From positions 88,190 to 152,189 of the forward strand of contig NZ_JAAABN010000010.1 of the NCBI RefSeq assembly GCF_011516765.1: a stretch of DNA of 64,000 nt. Reading direction: 5' to 3'. Position numbers and translations under genes: made by a program. Positions 10,115 through 22,596 of this stretch are shown here, one piece after another. The first letter of the stretch is position 1. Every line of letters begins with the position of its first letter. The notes beneath the pieces were generated by a model. The model saw only the letters and a list, made by a program, of their open reading frames with translations, did no database searches and had not been told where the DNA came from. The DNA is from Acetobacter sicerae (GTDB taxonomy: Bacteria; Pseudomonadota; Alphaproteobacteria; Acetobacterales; Acetobacteraceae).

Positions 10115-10885
10115 CTAGCCGTTTGATCCAATCCGAACCACAGGAGACCTGCGCGGTACACCGGCAAGCAACTGTGTAGCCATCATCGCCCGTTCAGGCA
10201 CCATTCCCGCTAGAATCGCAGAAGCCTTTCTCGGGTTCATTTTTGTCATCACCGGTACCACTACTTGAAAATCAAGTACATTGAAAATGGATGCGGCATC
10301 CCGTGGCGCCATTGCCTCATAAATTTTCACCAGACGATCAACATCAGCATCGCTTAATTGTTGCTTCTGTTTTGCCTGATTTTTGACAACAGCCTGTTGT
10401 TCTGAATATTTCTGCATCCGCTGCTCCAGAACGGCCTGGGACGCATCAATGCTTCTTTTTAATTCTTCAAGACTTTTACTTTCCTGATCGAGCTGCTTCG
10501 TACGACCCGCCAGATCCTGCAGCAGTCCTGTCCGTGCTTCATCGGCTTTATGGTCGACGTCCAGCTCAGGTTTATTCTGCTGCCCGATACAGGTCATTCC
10601 TTCGGAACAGGGAGATTTCACGGCGTGAGCCTGCTCGTTACCGGACTTTGCTGAAACACCACCCTCCGGCGCAGAGGCCGGAGCAGCGCCTGCGCTACTG
10701 ACAGAAGGTGCGGACCCAGTTGTTCCCGCAGCCTGACTGCTTCCCTGCGCTGCAATCGCCGCCGCCCCGTCAGGCGTATTGGCGAACAGGAGTGAACTCG
10801 TCAGAAGATACAGCTTCAGTGACAGCAGTCCGCCCATAAGGCAGGACGAGAGCTGAAAAATACGGGAAAAAGGCAGTTTCGGCAT
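10115..10885 (-). CDS. MotE-like flagellar protein with MgtE N-terminal-type domain
   Basis: Protein of 256 residues. A hydrophobic N-terminal segment (about 8-35, membrane anchor or signal) is followed by an Ala/Gly/Ser-rich linker and a coiled coil at about 120-180 rich in Lys, Gln and Glu. The C-terminal MgtE_N-type helical domain reads RLVKIYEAMAPRDAASIFNVL then MNPRKASAILAGM. This layout is that of alphaproteobacterial MotE-like proteins, periplasmic chaperones or stabilisers of the motor. The gene starts 4 bases after the DUF6468 stop, inside the fliL-fliM operon, which supports the call. Confidence 0.75.
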   Translation of the reverse strand: MPKLPFSRIFQLSSCLMGGLLSLKLYLLTSSLLFANTPDGAAAIAAQGSSQAAGTTGSAPSVSSAGAAPASAPEGGVSAKSGNEQAHAVKSPCSEGMTCIGQQNKPELDVDHKADEARTGLLQDLAGRTKQLDQESKSLEELKRSIDASQAVLEQRMQKYSEQQAVVKNQAKQKQQLSDADVDRLVKIYEAMAPRDAASIFNVLDFQVVVPVMTKMNPRKASAILAGMVPERAMMATQLLAGVPRRSPVVRIGSNG

Positions 10886-10889
10886 TCGA

Positions 10890-11420
10890 CTAGCTCATCC
10901 GTAACGCTCGGATCAAATCCTGTTCGGCCGCCGTCCGCTGGCGCAGTCTTTGTTCATAAGGACGAACGCCCGGTGTGGGGCTGGCTGGCAGAGACGGTAA
11001 TGCGCCTCTTTCAACATTCGCAGTCTGATCGGGCGACACGACCGCAGCCGGCGCAGGCGTCACTTCTTCCACGACAGCTTTTTCCTGTTCAGGAAACTTG
11101 TTTTCACGAATCAACGTTTCCAGACGTTCGGCTACCGAGTCCGCTCTTGTGGAAAGAGCTTCAAGCTCACCCTGCAGCATCCGGGACTGATCGATCATGC
11201 GCCCCAGTGAACGACCGCTGACTTCTCCTGCCGTCTGCAGTTTCTCCACGCCATCTTCAGCGCGTCGCCCGCTCTCATCCAGACGCGCCACCAGATCGGC
11301 CAGTTCCCGGCGATCCCTGCGCAACACGGCGAGAGCCCGTCCAAGGTGAATACTGTAGAAAATTCCGAAACCAAGCAGAATGCAAAGCGCTATTTCAATA
11401 GTGTATTCAGATGCAGTCAT
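10890..11420 (-). CDS. DUF6468-type flagellar-locus membrane protein
   Basis: Protein of 176 residues with one N-terminal membrane helix (about 7-28, IEIALCILLGFGIFYSIHLGRAL), then a long coiled coil (about 30-110) and a Pro/Ala-rich tail. The pattern and the place between fliM and a motE-like gene match the DUF6468 family of alphaproteobacterial flagellar clusters. Its precise function is not known to me. It begins 15 bases after the fliM stop. Confidence 0.6.
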   Translation of the reverse strand: MTASEYTIEIALCILLGFGIFYSIHLGRALAVLRRDRRELADLVARLDESGRRAEDGVEKLQTAGEVSGRSLGRMIDQSRMLQGELEALSTRADSVAERLETLIRENKFPEQEKAVVEEVTPAPAAVVSPDQTANVERGALPSLPASPTPGVRPYEQRLRQRTAAEQDLIRALRMS

Positions 11421-11435
11421 AATATACCCTCCATA

Positions 11436-12572
11436 TCAGGAGTACACCCCTTCCGGGGACTGGAACATTGTACGGGCAACCAGAAGGTCTTCTTCAATCT
11501 TTATGGCCATCTGTTCTTTTTTCCGGCCCGATTTCCCCATAAAAAGAGAAACAGATCCGCATCGAAGATCAATTGGCGCTCCAATTTCCTGTTCCAGAAT
11601 AAGAACAGATCCCGGTTTCAGGTCAGAAACTTCGGAAAATTTCATGGTCTGCTCAGAGAGAACCGCATCAAGCACGATATCCGTGTCCTGGAGGTGGTCG
11701 ATGAGGTTGGTTTCCCATACCGGGTCCCTGCCGAACTTCTCTCCCATGAACTGCTGCACCAGAAGCTCGCGCACCGGTTCCAGCGTGGCATACGGCAGAA
11801 TGACATCGATATTTCCACCACGGTCATCCATTTCCACGCGCATCCGCGCCATGAAAACCGCGTTTGACGTACGGCAGATCGTGGCGAACCGTGCGCTCAC
11901 TTCAAGCCGCTCGAACTTGAAATTGACAGCACAGATCGGATCGAATCCTGCGCTCAGATCCGCGAGGACGATCCGGACCATCTTCTCGACAAGAGCGCGT
12001 TCAATCGTGGTGTGCGCGCGCCCTTCGACATTCAGCGGCCGAGGATTTCTCGCCCCCCCGAGAAGCACATCCACCATGGAGTAGGTCAGTGATGAATCAA
12101 TCACCATCAACCCGTAATTCTCCCACTCCTCCGCTTTGAAGACCGCAAAAATGGAGGAGGTCCTCGCCGAATTCAGATAGTCACCGAACCGCAGCGAACT
12201 GATCCCGTCCAGAGAGACTTCCACGTTGTCATTCGTGAAACTTCTCAGGGACGTGGACACAATGCGCATGAGACGGTCAAAAACCACCTCAAGCATCGGC
12301 AGGCGTTCATAGGCCACCAGCCCCGCGCCGATGATCCGTTCCAGCCCGCTGACCGGCTCCTTGTTCTCATCCGACATGAGAACACTGCCAAGAAGGTCAT
12401 CGATTTCCGACTGGTCCAGAGGACGCTCAAAAGCGCCTTCATCCCCGCCATCCTGCCCGGCTTCACTGTCCGCCGAGGCTGCGGCCTCCTCTTCCCGACT
12501 GCGCTCATTCAGAGCCGCTGTCGGCTCCGGGCGCGGGATGGAAGCGTTGACCGTGTCCTGCGCACCGCTCAT
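11436..12572 (-). CDS. fliM: Flagellar motor switch protein FliM
   Basis: Protein of 378 residues in the cytoplasmic C-ring that receives CheY-P and sets rotation direction. The N-terminal 60 residues are acidic and low-complexity, ending in the LDQSEIDDLLGS motif that FliM and FliN proteins share. The middle domain has the FliM core (ERIIGAGLVAYERLPMLEVVFDR, then VDVLLGG). The C-terminal SpoA/FliN-like domain starts at about residue 295 (DIVLDAVLSEQTMKFSEVSDLKPGSVL). The ATG overlaps the fliL stop as ATGA, indicating translational coupling. Confidence 0.93.
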   Translation of the reverse strand: MSGAQDTVNASIPRPEPTAALNERSREEEAAASADSEAGQDGGDEGAFERPLDQSEIDDLLGSVLMSDENKEPVSGLERIIGAGLVAYERLPMLEVVFDRLMRIVSTSLRSFTNDNVEVSLDGISSLRFGDYLNSARTSSIFAVFKAEEWENYGLMVIDSSLTYSMVDVLLGGARNPRPLNVEGRAHTTIERALVEKMVRIVLADLSAGFDPICAVNFKFERLEVSARFATICRTSNAVFMARMRVEMDDRGGNIDVILPYATLEPVRELLVQQFMGEKFGRDPVWETNLIDHLQDTDIVLDAVLSEQTMKFSEVSDLKPGSVLILEQEIGAPIDLRCGSVSLFMGKSGRKKEQMAIKIEEDLLVARTMFQSPEGVYS

Positions 12573-13045
12573 TGGATCAGAAACTCCGTGAAGAGAATAT
12601 CTCTCACTTCAATCGGAGCGAGCTGTATGGCAATGCGGTCCAGCAGGGCCTCACGCAGGCGATAGATTCCATTACCGTTCAGATCTGCCTGTGAACTTTC
12701 GTGCAGATAGGACTGAAAGATATTCTGCACCTCCGGCATCTGCGCCATGACCTGCTGCTGGGTCGCGCCCCTTACCTGTAGCTTGGCCGTGAGCTTCACG
12801 AAGACCGGTCGTCCCGATGAACTTTCGAGATTGGAGATCACTGTCGGAATATCGACGAGAAACGGCTCCTCCTGCACAACCGGCACGTCTTTTTTCACCT
12901 CACGCGCAGCATGTTGTTTGTAATACCATCCGCCACCACCAAGCAGCACGACACCCAGCAATGCTCCAACAAGCATCACCAGCTTCTTCTTGCTCTTTTT
13001 GGGAGGCGGTGCCTCAGCACCAGCCGTCTCAGCTTCTTCCGCCAT
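12569..13045 (-). CDS. fliL: Flagellar basal body-associated protein FliL
   Basis: Protein of 158 residues: a short charged cytoplasmic tail with a KKSKKK cluster, one membrane helix (LVMLVGALLGVVLLGGGGWYY, about 22-42), and the periplasmic FliL domain ending near VRDILFTEFLIQ. FliL surrounds the stator units and supports torque. The frame extends to 13072, but ATG 13045 follows GGGGAACGG at good spacing and gives the usual short N-terminus. First gene of the minus-strand flagellar operon. The roughly 300 bases upstream, to the tRNA-Lys gene, show no gene and no promoter I would name. Confidence 0.9.
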   Translation of the reverse strand: MAEEAETAGAEAPPPKKSKKKLVMLVGALLGVVLLGGGGWYYKQHAAREVKKDVPVVQEEPFLVDIPTVISNLESSSGRPVFVKLTAKLQVRGATQQQVMAQMPEVQNIFQSYLHESSQADLNGNGIYRLREALLDRIAIQLAPIEVRDILFTEFLIQ

Positions 13046-13345
13046 CCGTTCCCCGAAACTGCGTGACCTCACCTCCGACGGGACATGTCTGCGCTCAGGC
13101 AGTCACACATCCCCGTTTCATCAACAGAAGGTTCTGTCGATACAGTCGGCTATGGGACCCACAGGTAAGGTGTGAGGCTTAAGAATCATCTAATTTCACG
13201 AGATATACGCCGCAAATGAGGATTCCGGCAGGAATCGGCAGAGCAGCACACAAAGCTCATCCAGCCGCACGTCATGGCCAGGAGGAACATTGCACATTCC
13301 ACGGTTATGACACGCAGGAACGGAGGATTTATTTTTCTGGAATAA

Positions 13346-13421
13346 TGGTGAGCCGGGTGGGACTCGAACCCACGACCATTCGATTAAAAGTCGAATGCTC
13401 TACCGGCTGAGCTACCGGCTC
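13346..13421 (-). tRNA. tRNA-Lys (UUU)
   Basis: A 76-base cloverleaf on the minus strand with encoded CCA. The acceptor stem is GAGCCGG/CCGGCTC. The D-arm starts AGCTCAGCCGGTAGAGC. The anticodon loop is CTTTTAA with anticodon TTT. The T-arm is GTGGGTTCGAGTCCCAC. Confidence 0.97.
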
Positions 13422-13500
13422 GCCACGGGCAATCGGGTAACGATGGCTGCCGCTCATGTCAACAGCCATCGCCATAAAAACCTGAAATCAGGCCTCTGAA

Positions 13501-13983
13501 TCAGGCTTCAGCAGAGGCTGGGCGCATCTTCAGAATCTTGTCCGGATCCTTGACGGTGCCGCCTGCGCCGGAGCCGCGCTTGATCTTGTCGACCAGATCC
13601 ATGCCTTCGGTCACTTCACCGACGATGGTGTACTGGCCATCCAGATGCGGGGAAGGCTCGAACATGATGAAGAACTGGCTGTTGGCGCTGTCCGGGTTCA
13701 TCGTGCGCGCCATGCCGATCGTGCCACGCTCGAACTTCGCCGCACGGGTGAACTCGGCCTTCAGGTCCGGCAGCTTGCTGCCGCTGGTGCCGGTGCCGGT
13801 CGGATCGCCGCCCTGCGCCATGAAGCCCTCAATCACGCGATGGAACGGCGTGTTGTCATAAAAGCCCTCGGCGGCCAGCGTACGCATACGCTCGGCGGCC
13901 AGAGGAGCAAGATCCGGACGCAGACGGATCACCACGCGTCCGCTAGCCAGATCCATGTTCAGAATATCATTTTTGTCAGTCAT
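13501..13983 (-). CDS. Peptidyl-prolyl cis-trans isomerase, cyclophilin type
   Basis: Protein of 160 residues spanning one cyclophilin domain, without a signal peptide, hence cytoplasmic (PpiB-like). Catalytic landmarks are the arginine in FHRVIEGFMAQGGDPTGTGTSG, the motif MARTMNPDSANSQFFIMF, and the DGQYTIVGEVTEGMDLVDKI tail. The frame opens at 13995, but ATG 13983 (MTDKNDIL) fits the family length better. It lies between the tRNA-Lys gene and coaD. Confidence 0.92.
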   Translation of the reverse strand: MTDKNDILNMDLASGRVVIRLRPDLAPLAAERMRTLAAEGFYDNTPFHRVIEGFMAQGGDPTGTGTSGSKLPDLKAEFTRAAKFERGTIGMARTMNPDSANSQFFIMFEPSPHLDGQYTIVGEVTEGMDLVDKIKRGSGAGGTVKDPDKILKMRPASAEA

Positions 13984-14084
13984 GTGCCTATCCATTCACG
14001 TACAGGAACCCGGCGCTCCGCACAGACAGAAGCACCGGCTCCGAACGGCTTACGGCACAAAGCCCGAATCGCAAAGTTCCGGAA

Positions 14085-14586
14085 TCAGCGCCCCAGACGT
14101 GCAGTCACCCGCGCAGCCGCCCCCGGCGGCGTGAACTCCCTGATATCGCCGCCATAATGGGCGATTTCCCGCACCATCCGCGAGGAGATGAACTGTGTCC
14201 GTTCTGACGCCATCAGGAAAATCGTCTCGATCTCAGGCGCGAGCCGCCGGTTGGCGCCAAGCATCTGCGCCTCATAGTCGAAATCCACCAGAAGCCGCAG
14301 CCCCCGGACAATCATGGTCGCACCGGAGCGTCGCACCGCGTCGACCAGCAGTTCGTTGAAGGGCATGACCACAATCTCGCAGTCGGACCGTTCCGCCAGC
14401 GGTGGCACTGCCTCCTCAATGGACGCGACACGCTCCTCAATGGACAGCAGCGGGCTTTTACCCGCATTCACCGCGACGCCGATCACCAGCCGGTCAACCA
14501 GCCGGGCCGCTCTCTCGATGACATCCAGATGCCCGAATGTCACAGGATCAAACGTGCCCGGATAGAATCCGACCCGTGCGGGTCTC

Positions 14587-14597
<11 letters not shown>
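14085..14597 (-). CDS. coaD: Phosphopantetheine adenylyltransferase
   Basis: Protein of 170 residues that transfers AMP from ATP to 4'-phosphopantetheine in CoA synthesis. The nucleotidyltransferase signature is clear: [21 protein letters not shown] with the HxGH-like TFGH, and the C-terminal [10 protein letters not shown] standing for the ISSTxVR motif. Start ATG 14597 is chosen over the longer frame (14651) because it gives the normal N-terminus. It overlaps the end of gyrA by 11 bases, so the two are probably translated from one message. Confidence 0.95.
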
Positions 14598-17379
<2,782 letters not shown>

Positions 17380-17552
17380 GGCTCTTCCGTCATGTCACGG
17401 CCTGCACGGCCTGCTGTGGATCAAGGACTGTTGCTGATAGCACAGAGCGCGTCCGGCTGTAAGGGCGGTGGCATCTCCCTTCCGGGCATCAGGCGCGATC
17501 AGGTCAGACCGACAGGTGTTCCACAGACATTCAACCGGGATGATACCGCCCG

Positions 17553-17813
17553 TCACCCGGTCATCATGGAACATGGCTCAGAAACATGGCCCGGGCTCGC
17601 CGCATCATCGTCCCGCGGATGCCAGCCCAGAGCCACGACCTTCTGCCGTCCGGTGATTTTCCCTTCACACGCCGCCATTGTTTCACCTGTCGCCAGAGCG
17701 CGCCCGACTGACTGGATCAATCGCGGCCCAGTAATGAAGGCCTGCCTCGATCCCATTTCCTTCACGACCTGAAGAACCAACAACAGATTACGATCTCCGC
17801 ACGCCACCAGCAA
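17553..17813 (-). CDS. Possible small protein, unknown
   Basis: An 86-residue frame from a TTG start in the 560-base gap between gyrA and the AIDA/Hint gene. GGAAAG lies about 4 bases before the TTG. The first 60 residues read like a real alpha/beta protein (LVACGDRNLLLVLQVVKEMG, AFITGPRLIQSVGRALATGE) and end near KVVALGWHP. It has no ATG start, I recognise no family, and it could be the tail of a decayed gene. No better gene is seen in 17380-17943. Confidence 0.3.
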   Translation of the reverse strand: MLVACGDRNLLLVLQVVKEMGSRQAFITGPRLIQSVGRALATGETMAACEGKITGRQKVVALGWHPRDDDAASPGHVSEPCSMMTG

Positions 17814-17943
17814 AGCTACTTTCCATTAACTTCCTTGCTGTACCCCTGACAGACAGAGCCAGAAATTTCTTTTTTTCGGAGCCTTTTGTCCACCATTCCC
17901 CACGGCAACGACCCCCGAAAGACACAAACGCAGGTTACTGTCC

Positions 17944-20900
17944 ATGACGACCCTTTCCAGCGGCGATTCAACGACCAGCACCGCCGTTACGGCTGCGGAT
18001 CCGCTAACTGTCGAAAATGGAGCAACCGTCACGGCGCTGACCGTCAGCAGCGGCGGCGTCGCGATCATCTCAGGAAACAGTGTTTCCGGAACGGTCCAGA
18101 ACAGCGGCTCCCTGCAGATCGTGTCCGGCGGCGTCGCCAGCGCAACGACCCTCTCCAGTGGCGGCCATGAAGTCGTCAGCAACGGCGGGCTGGACTCCAG
18201 CGCGATCGTCCAGCCCTTCGGGATAATCGATATTGCCGATGGAGGCGTGGCGTCCGCCATCCTCCTCAATTCCGGCGCGGCGCCAACCTATTACAGGAGT
18301 GGTGGTTACACGTCCGACGGAGCAAACGTCGTCGGACTGGACAGCGCCACCTCCATCAGCGGTCCCATCGCCGCAATCGTCGAAGGCGGCGGCCTGCTGA
18401 ACAGCGCCACGATGGGCGACGCCACGCTCATCGTGTCATCCGGAGGAAGCGCCACCAATATCATCATGCAGTCCGCCGATCTCAGCGGTCCTGCGGCTGA
18501 CAACGGCGTCTACGCCACCCTCATCGTGAGTAGCGGCGGCTCCATCTCCAATGTTTCCATCAGCGATAACGATGAAATCTACGAGTATGGAACGGAAACC
18601 AATATCACCGTTGGAGGCAACGGCGCCTACAATCTGCCCACCGGTGTCTTCGCCGGTCGCGCAACCAATACCTATGATGAACTGGCATCTCCCACGGCCC
18701 GGGCCGAGAACGACACTGTCTCCAGTGGTGGTGCCCTGATTATTAAGCAGGGTTCAGCCCTCGACACAGAAGTGACTGATGGGGGCACATTACAGATTCA
18801 GGGAGGGATGGTCTCCGGCGTCACCTTTATCACCAGCAATAGTGACGCCACCATCACCTCGCTGCAGGGTGCCGAAGCAAATTTCGCGGGAGGCACAACG
18901 AGCAACGTCACGGCGCATTACGCCTATCTGTATGTCCATGGCTCCTCGACGTCCGTCACCGATATCACTGTGGATTCCCGCGGCTGGCTGAATGCTTACG
19001 ATCAGGGCACGGTCATGTCCACGACACTGAGCGGCGGCGCTTCCGCGACAGTCAGTGGTAGTGCGCTACTGGAAAGCGGCAGCGCTACGGGAAGCGGCAC
19101 GTCGCTCACGGTTGCTGGCGCCAGCATCAACGATTTCCAGATCAGCGACAGCGCCACCGCCACAGTCTCATCGGGCGGCATCCTGAAACAGACCGCTCTC
19201 GACACAAACGCCTCGGCATCCGTTCTGTCTGGCGGCCTGACCGTTTCGGTCACTCTCTCCGCCAGCACTTCAGAAGACGTCGAGAGCGGCGGTACGGCAA
19301 GCGGCACGCTGGTGAATGGTGGCAACGAAACGCTGTTTTCCGGCGGCATCGAGAGCGGTGGCACGGTCGACGACGGCGTCCTTACCGTCAGTTCTGGCGG
19401 GTCCGCCGTCAGCGTCACTCTGACAGCCACCGACACTGCATTCGGCTCTGCCGTGATCTCCTCCGGCGGCGTGACCAGCAACACGACTGTCGTCGGCCCC
19501 GAAGACACCACCATAAACTATGCTTTCTGGGTCAGTGCGGGAGGAACCGCCTATAACACCGTCGTTTCTCACGAAGTCATGGTCGTGGATTCAAGCGCGT
19601 ATGCCTCCGGCGTCACGCTCAATGACGCGAGCATCACCGTCAAAGGGTCGGCGGATAATGTGACAATTGCCCCTCAGGACAACAGTTACTACGGCCTGTT
19701 TATCGATGGCGGAACGGTTTCCGGCATCGTCGCATCACGGGGCCACATCGAAGTCTATAACAACGGTTCGATCTATGGCGACACGATCGAAAGCGGCTCC
19801 GTAGAATATGTCTACAGCAGCGGCACCGGTGGCGCGACATCCTATGACGCCGATGTCCAGTCCGGCGGTCGTCTTTCCACGTTCGATGTGGACGCTACAG
19901 TCATCTCCGCAACCGTCGAAGCAGACGGCATGCTTCAGGTCAAAGAGCAGGCCATTGCGAGCAATGCCTCTGTCAACGGCACGATGACAATCAGCAGCAA
20001 CGGCTCCGCCATCGACACACAGCTTCTGTCCGGCGGCGTGATGACGATCAACGCCTCCCTTGGTGAAAACACCATCGTTTCTTCTGGCGGCGAAATGACC
20101 CTCTCCTCGGGGGGCGTCGGCAGCAACACGCTGGTCAGTCTCGGCGGACAGGAAATTGTTTCGTCCGGCGGCATGGAGAGCGGCGGCACGATCAGCGGAG
20201 ATCTGTCGCTGACCGGTTCCAGCGCGCTGGGCCAGCAGATCACCCTGCTCGACGGTGGCACACTGGAGATCACAGACAACGCTGTCGTTTCCGGCCTGAA
20301 TGCCGTCAACGGCGTGATCACCGTGGACAGCGGCGCGAGCGTCAACAACCTCTCGGCACAGGGTGGCGTCCTTACGATAACCGGTTCGGGCATCCTTTCC
20401 GGCGGCGTCCTGTCCGCAAACACGTCTCTTCATCTTGCTTCCGGCGCGCTCGTCCAGGACCTGACCTTCTCCAGCGGCACGATCACAAGCGTAACGGATA
20501 CGGCACTCCTCAGCGCGGCCCGACTGTCATCCGACACCGTCACCACAATCGCCTCGACCGGCTCCGGTCAGGATCTGACGGTGTCTGGTGGACAACTCCT
20601 TGTTTCCGCAGGCGGCATTGTCAGCGCCGCGACCGTCAGTGACAGCGGTGACATCCACATCTATGGCGGACAGGTCTCCAGCGTCACGCTTGCAGGCGGC
20701 TCATTGGAAATCGATGACGACGGTTACGCCGCCGACACACAGGTTCTCTCCGGCGGCCTGCTCGCAGTCGGCGACCCGTCCATCAGCGAAAACGCGATCG
20801 TCTCTTCCGGTGGCGTGATGACTGTCTCCTCGGGCGGCGTCGGCAGCGGCACGTTTGTGGAATCCGGCGGCCAGGAAAGCGTCTTTTCCGGCAGTCTCGA

Positions 20901-22380
20901 AAGCGGTGGCACGGTCAGCGGCGGCCTGCTGACCATCGGGCCCGGCGGGTCCGCCATCAGCGTCACCCTGGCCACCACCGACGCGACGTCGCCTTCCACG
21001 CTCGTCGTTGCAAGCGGAGGCATCGCCAGTTCAACGCTGATTGAGGACCAGAGCGTCGCCCTTGTCGCCGGCTCCACGGTGTCGGATACGATCAGCGGCG
21101 CGACCGCGCAGGAAATCGTCTCCTCGGGTGGCATCGCCTCCGGCGCCACGATTGATGGCGGCGGCACGCTGACCGTTCTCAACGACGGACAGGCTTCCAG
21201 TGTCACAGTGGAAAATGGCACGCTGTCTCTAAGCGGTACGCACGCTTCCGCCAGTTCCGTAACACTGGAATCATCCGGTCACATCACGCTGGCTGATGGT
21301 GCTGTCCTCAACGGCTCCATTTCTGACGCCGGAACAATGACGGTACAGAGCGGCGGCACGGTCTCCAATCTGACCATTCTGTCCGGCGGACGTCTGACCA
21401 TCAGTTCCGGAGGCACCGGACTGGGAACGACCCTCGAGTCCGGCGCGGTTCTGGTGGGTGAGGAGGCCGCCACGGTCGACGGCACCACGATCAGCAGCGG
21501 CGCTCTTCTCCAGATCGACAGCGCCGCTATCAGCAGTGATACGTATCTGACATCCGGCGGCTCCATCGAACTGCTCAACACGTCATGGTCAGACACGGAC
21601 ACTGTCAGTTTCACCGACGATATTCTGACGATTGACGATGACGGCACAGCGATCACCCTCAACCTGTCCGCCGCAGATAATGCCTATTTCACCAAGGATT
21701 TCGTTCTGTCCCAGGCGGATACGGACCCGCTTTTCGCCAACAGCAAAGACATCCTCATTACGCTCGCGCCGGTCGCCTGTTTCTGCCGGGGCACCCTGAT
21801 CGAAACAGAATTCGGCCCGATGCTGATTGAAAACATTCTGGAAGGAACAGGAATTCTGACACGTGACGGCAACATGGCGACGCTCCGCTGGAAAGCCGTC
21901 AGACGGTACAGTCACAGGCAGATGGTTCTTGGAGCGGCACTGCGACCGCTGGTCATCCGGGCCGATGCGCTGGGTGATGGTCTCCCGCGTCGGGATCTGC
22001 ATGTTTCACAACTGCACATGCTCCTCATTGATGAGCGGTTCATCCCGGCCGCAGCCCTGATCAATGATCGCACCATCTTCATCAAGCCAAATGTCACCGC
22101 CATGGACTATTATCATCTCGATATTGGTGCCCAGGACATCATTTTCGCTGAAGGTGTAGAAACAGAATCCCTGACCGATGACGATGGATCGCGCCGTGGT
22201 TTCGATAACTACGATCAGTCCGTCGCCGCTCTGCCGTCTTCACCGGATGTTGTCATGGCGGCTCCCCTGATAAGGGAAAGCGATGTTATCGCAACGCTTC
22301 AGGCGCGCTATGCACGACGGGCCGCGCTCCTCGGAGCGCCCTTCCAACGAATATGTGAAAATGATCTTCTCCTTCTATAG
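17944..22380 (+). CDS. Giant AIDA-repeat protein with C-terminal Hint domain
   Basis: Protein of 1478 residues. Residues 1 to about 1240 are imperfect beta-helix repeats of the AIDA/autotransporter-passenger type: very Ser/Gly/Thr-rich, with recurring V.SGG and SSGG blocks (IVSSGGVMTVSSGGVGSGTFV, SLESGGTVSGGLLTI). The last 200 residues form a Hint (Hedgehog/intein) domain beginning CFCRGTLIETEFGPMLIENI, with the H-containing motif LHVSQLHMLLIDERF. The cysteine at its start is the expected nucleophile for self-processing. There is no signal peptide and no autotransporter beta-barrel, so it may leave by a type I or other route not encoded nearby. Long internal repeats mean it is prone to recombination. 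A role in adhesion is inference. Confidence 0.8.
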   Translation: MTTLSSGDSTTSTAVTAADPLTVENGATVTALTVSSGGVAIISGNSVSGTVQNSGSLQIVSGGVASATTLSSGGHEVVSNGGLDSSAIVQPFGIIDIADGGVASAILLNSGAAPTYYRSGGYTSDGANVVGLDSATSISGPIAAIVEGGGLLNSATMGDATLIVSSGGSATNIIMQSADLSGPAADNGVYATLIVSSGGSISNVSISDNDEIYEYGTETNITVGGNGAYNLPTGVFAGRATNTYDELASPTARAENDTVSSGGALIIKQGSALDTEVTDGGTLQIQGGMVSGVTFITSNSDATITSLQGAEANFAGGTTSNVTAHYAYLYVHGSSTSVTDITVDSRGWLNAYDQGTVMSTTLSGGASATVSGSALLESGSATGSGTSLTVAGASINDFQISDSATATVSSGGILKQTALDTNASASVLSGGLTVSVTLSASTSEDVESGGTASGTLVNGGNETLFSGGIESGGTVDDGVLTVSSGGSAVSVTLTATDTAFGSAVISSGGVTSNTTVVGPEDTTINYAFWVSAGGTAYNTVVSHEVMVVDSSAYASGVTLNDASITVKGSADNVTIAPQDNSYYGLFIDGGTVSGIVASRGHIEVYNNGSIYGDTIESGSVEYVYSSGTGGATSYDADVQSGGRLSTFDVDATVISATVEADGMLQVKEQAIASNASVNGTMTISSNGSAIDTQLLSGGVMTINASLGENTIVSSGGEMTLSSGGVGSNTLVSLGGQEIVSSGGMESGGTISGDLSLTGSSALGQQITLLDGGTLEITDNAVVSGLNAVNGVITVDSGASVNNLSAQGGVLTITGSGILSGGVLSANTSLHLASGALVQDLTFSSGTITSVTDTALLSAARLSSDTVTTIASTGSGQDLTVSGGQLLVSAGGIVSAATVSDSGDIHIYGGQVSSVTLAGGSLEIDDDGYAADTQVLSGGLLAVGDPSISENAIVSSGGVMTVSSGGVGSGTFVESGGQESVFSGSLESGGTVSGGLLTIGPGGSAISVTLATTDATSPSTLVVASGGIASSTLIEDQSVALVAGSTVSDTISGATAQEIVSSGGIASGATIDGGGTLTVLNDGQASSVTVENGTLSLSGTHASASSVTLESSGHITLADGAVLNGSISDAGTMTVQSGGTVSNLTILSGGRLTISSGGTGLGTTLESGAVLVGEEAATVDGTTISSGALLQIDSAAISSDTYLTSGGSIELLNTSWSDTDTVSFTDDILTIDDDGTAITLNLSAADNAYFTKDFVLSQADTDPLFANSKDILITLAPVACFCRGTLIETEFGPMLIENILEGTGILTRDGNMATLRWKAVRRYSHRQMVLGAALRPLVIRADALGDGLPRRDLHVSQLHMLLIDERFIPAAALINDRTIFIKPNVTAMDYYHLDIGAQDIIFAEGVETESLTDDDGSRRGFDNYDQSVAALPSSPDVVMAAPLIRESDVIATLQARYARRAALLGAPFQRICENDLLLL

Positions 22381-22596
22381 AAGGCCGTTTCGCAATAACA
22401 TATTGACACCCAAAAGGACCCATATATTTCTCTTTTAAAAACCCTTCGTTTTATAAGAATTTTTTGAAAATACTATCAAAATATTCTTCGTGTTTTACAG
22501 TGGGTTTACGAAAATCTGCCCCTACCAAAAATTTCCAGGCAGAAACTCCTGCGAAACCATCCCTGTATAACTGGAGCGTTTCAAACTACAGACACC

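Noticed and set aside
13216..13410. Plus-strand frame over the tRNA-Lys region
   Set aside because: Ends in antisense tRNA sequence (SRVGLEPTT); not a gene.
17944..22380. Dense short repeats resembling a repeat array or CRISPR
   Set aside because: Periodicity is protein coding (SSGG-type beta-helix) with irregular spacing; no constant repeat with unique spacers and no cas genes in the window.
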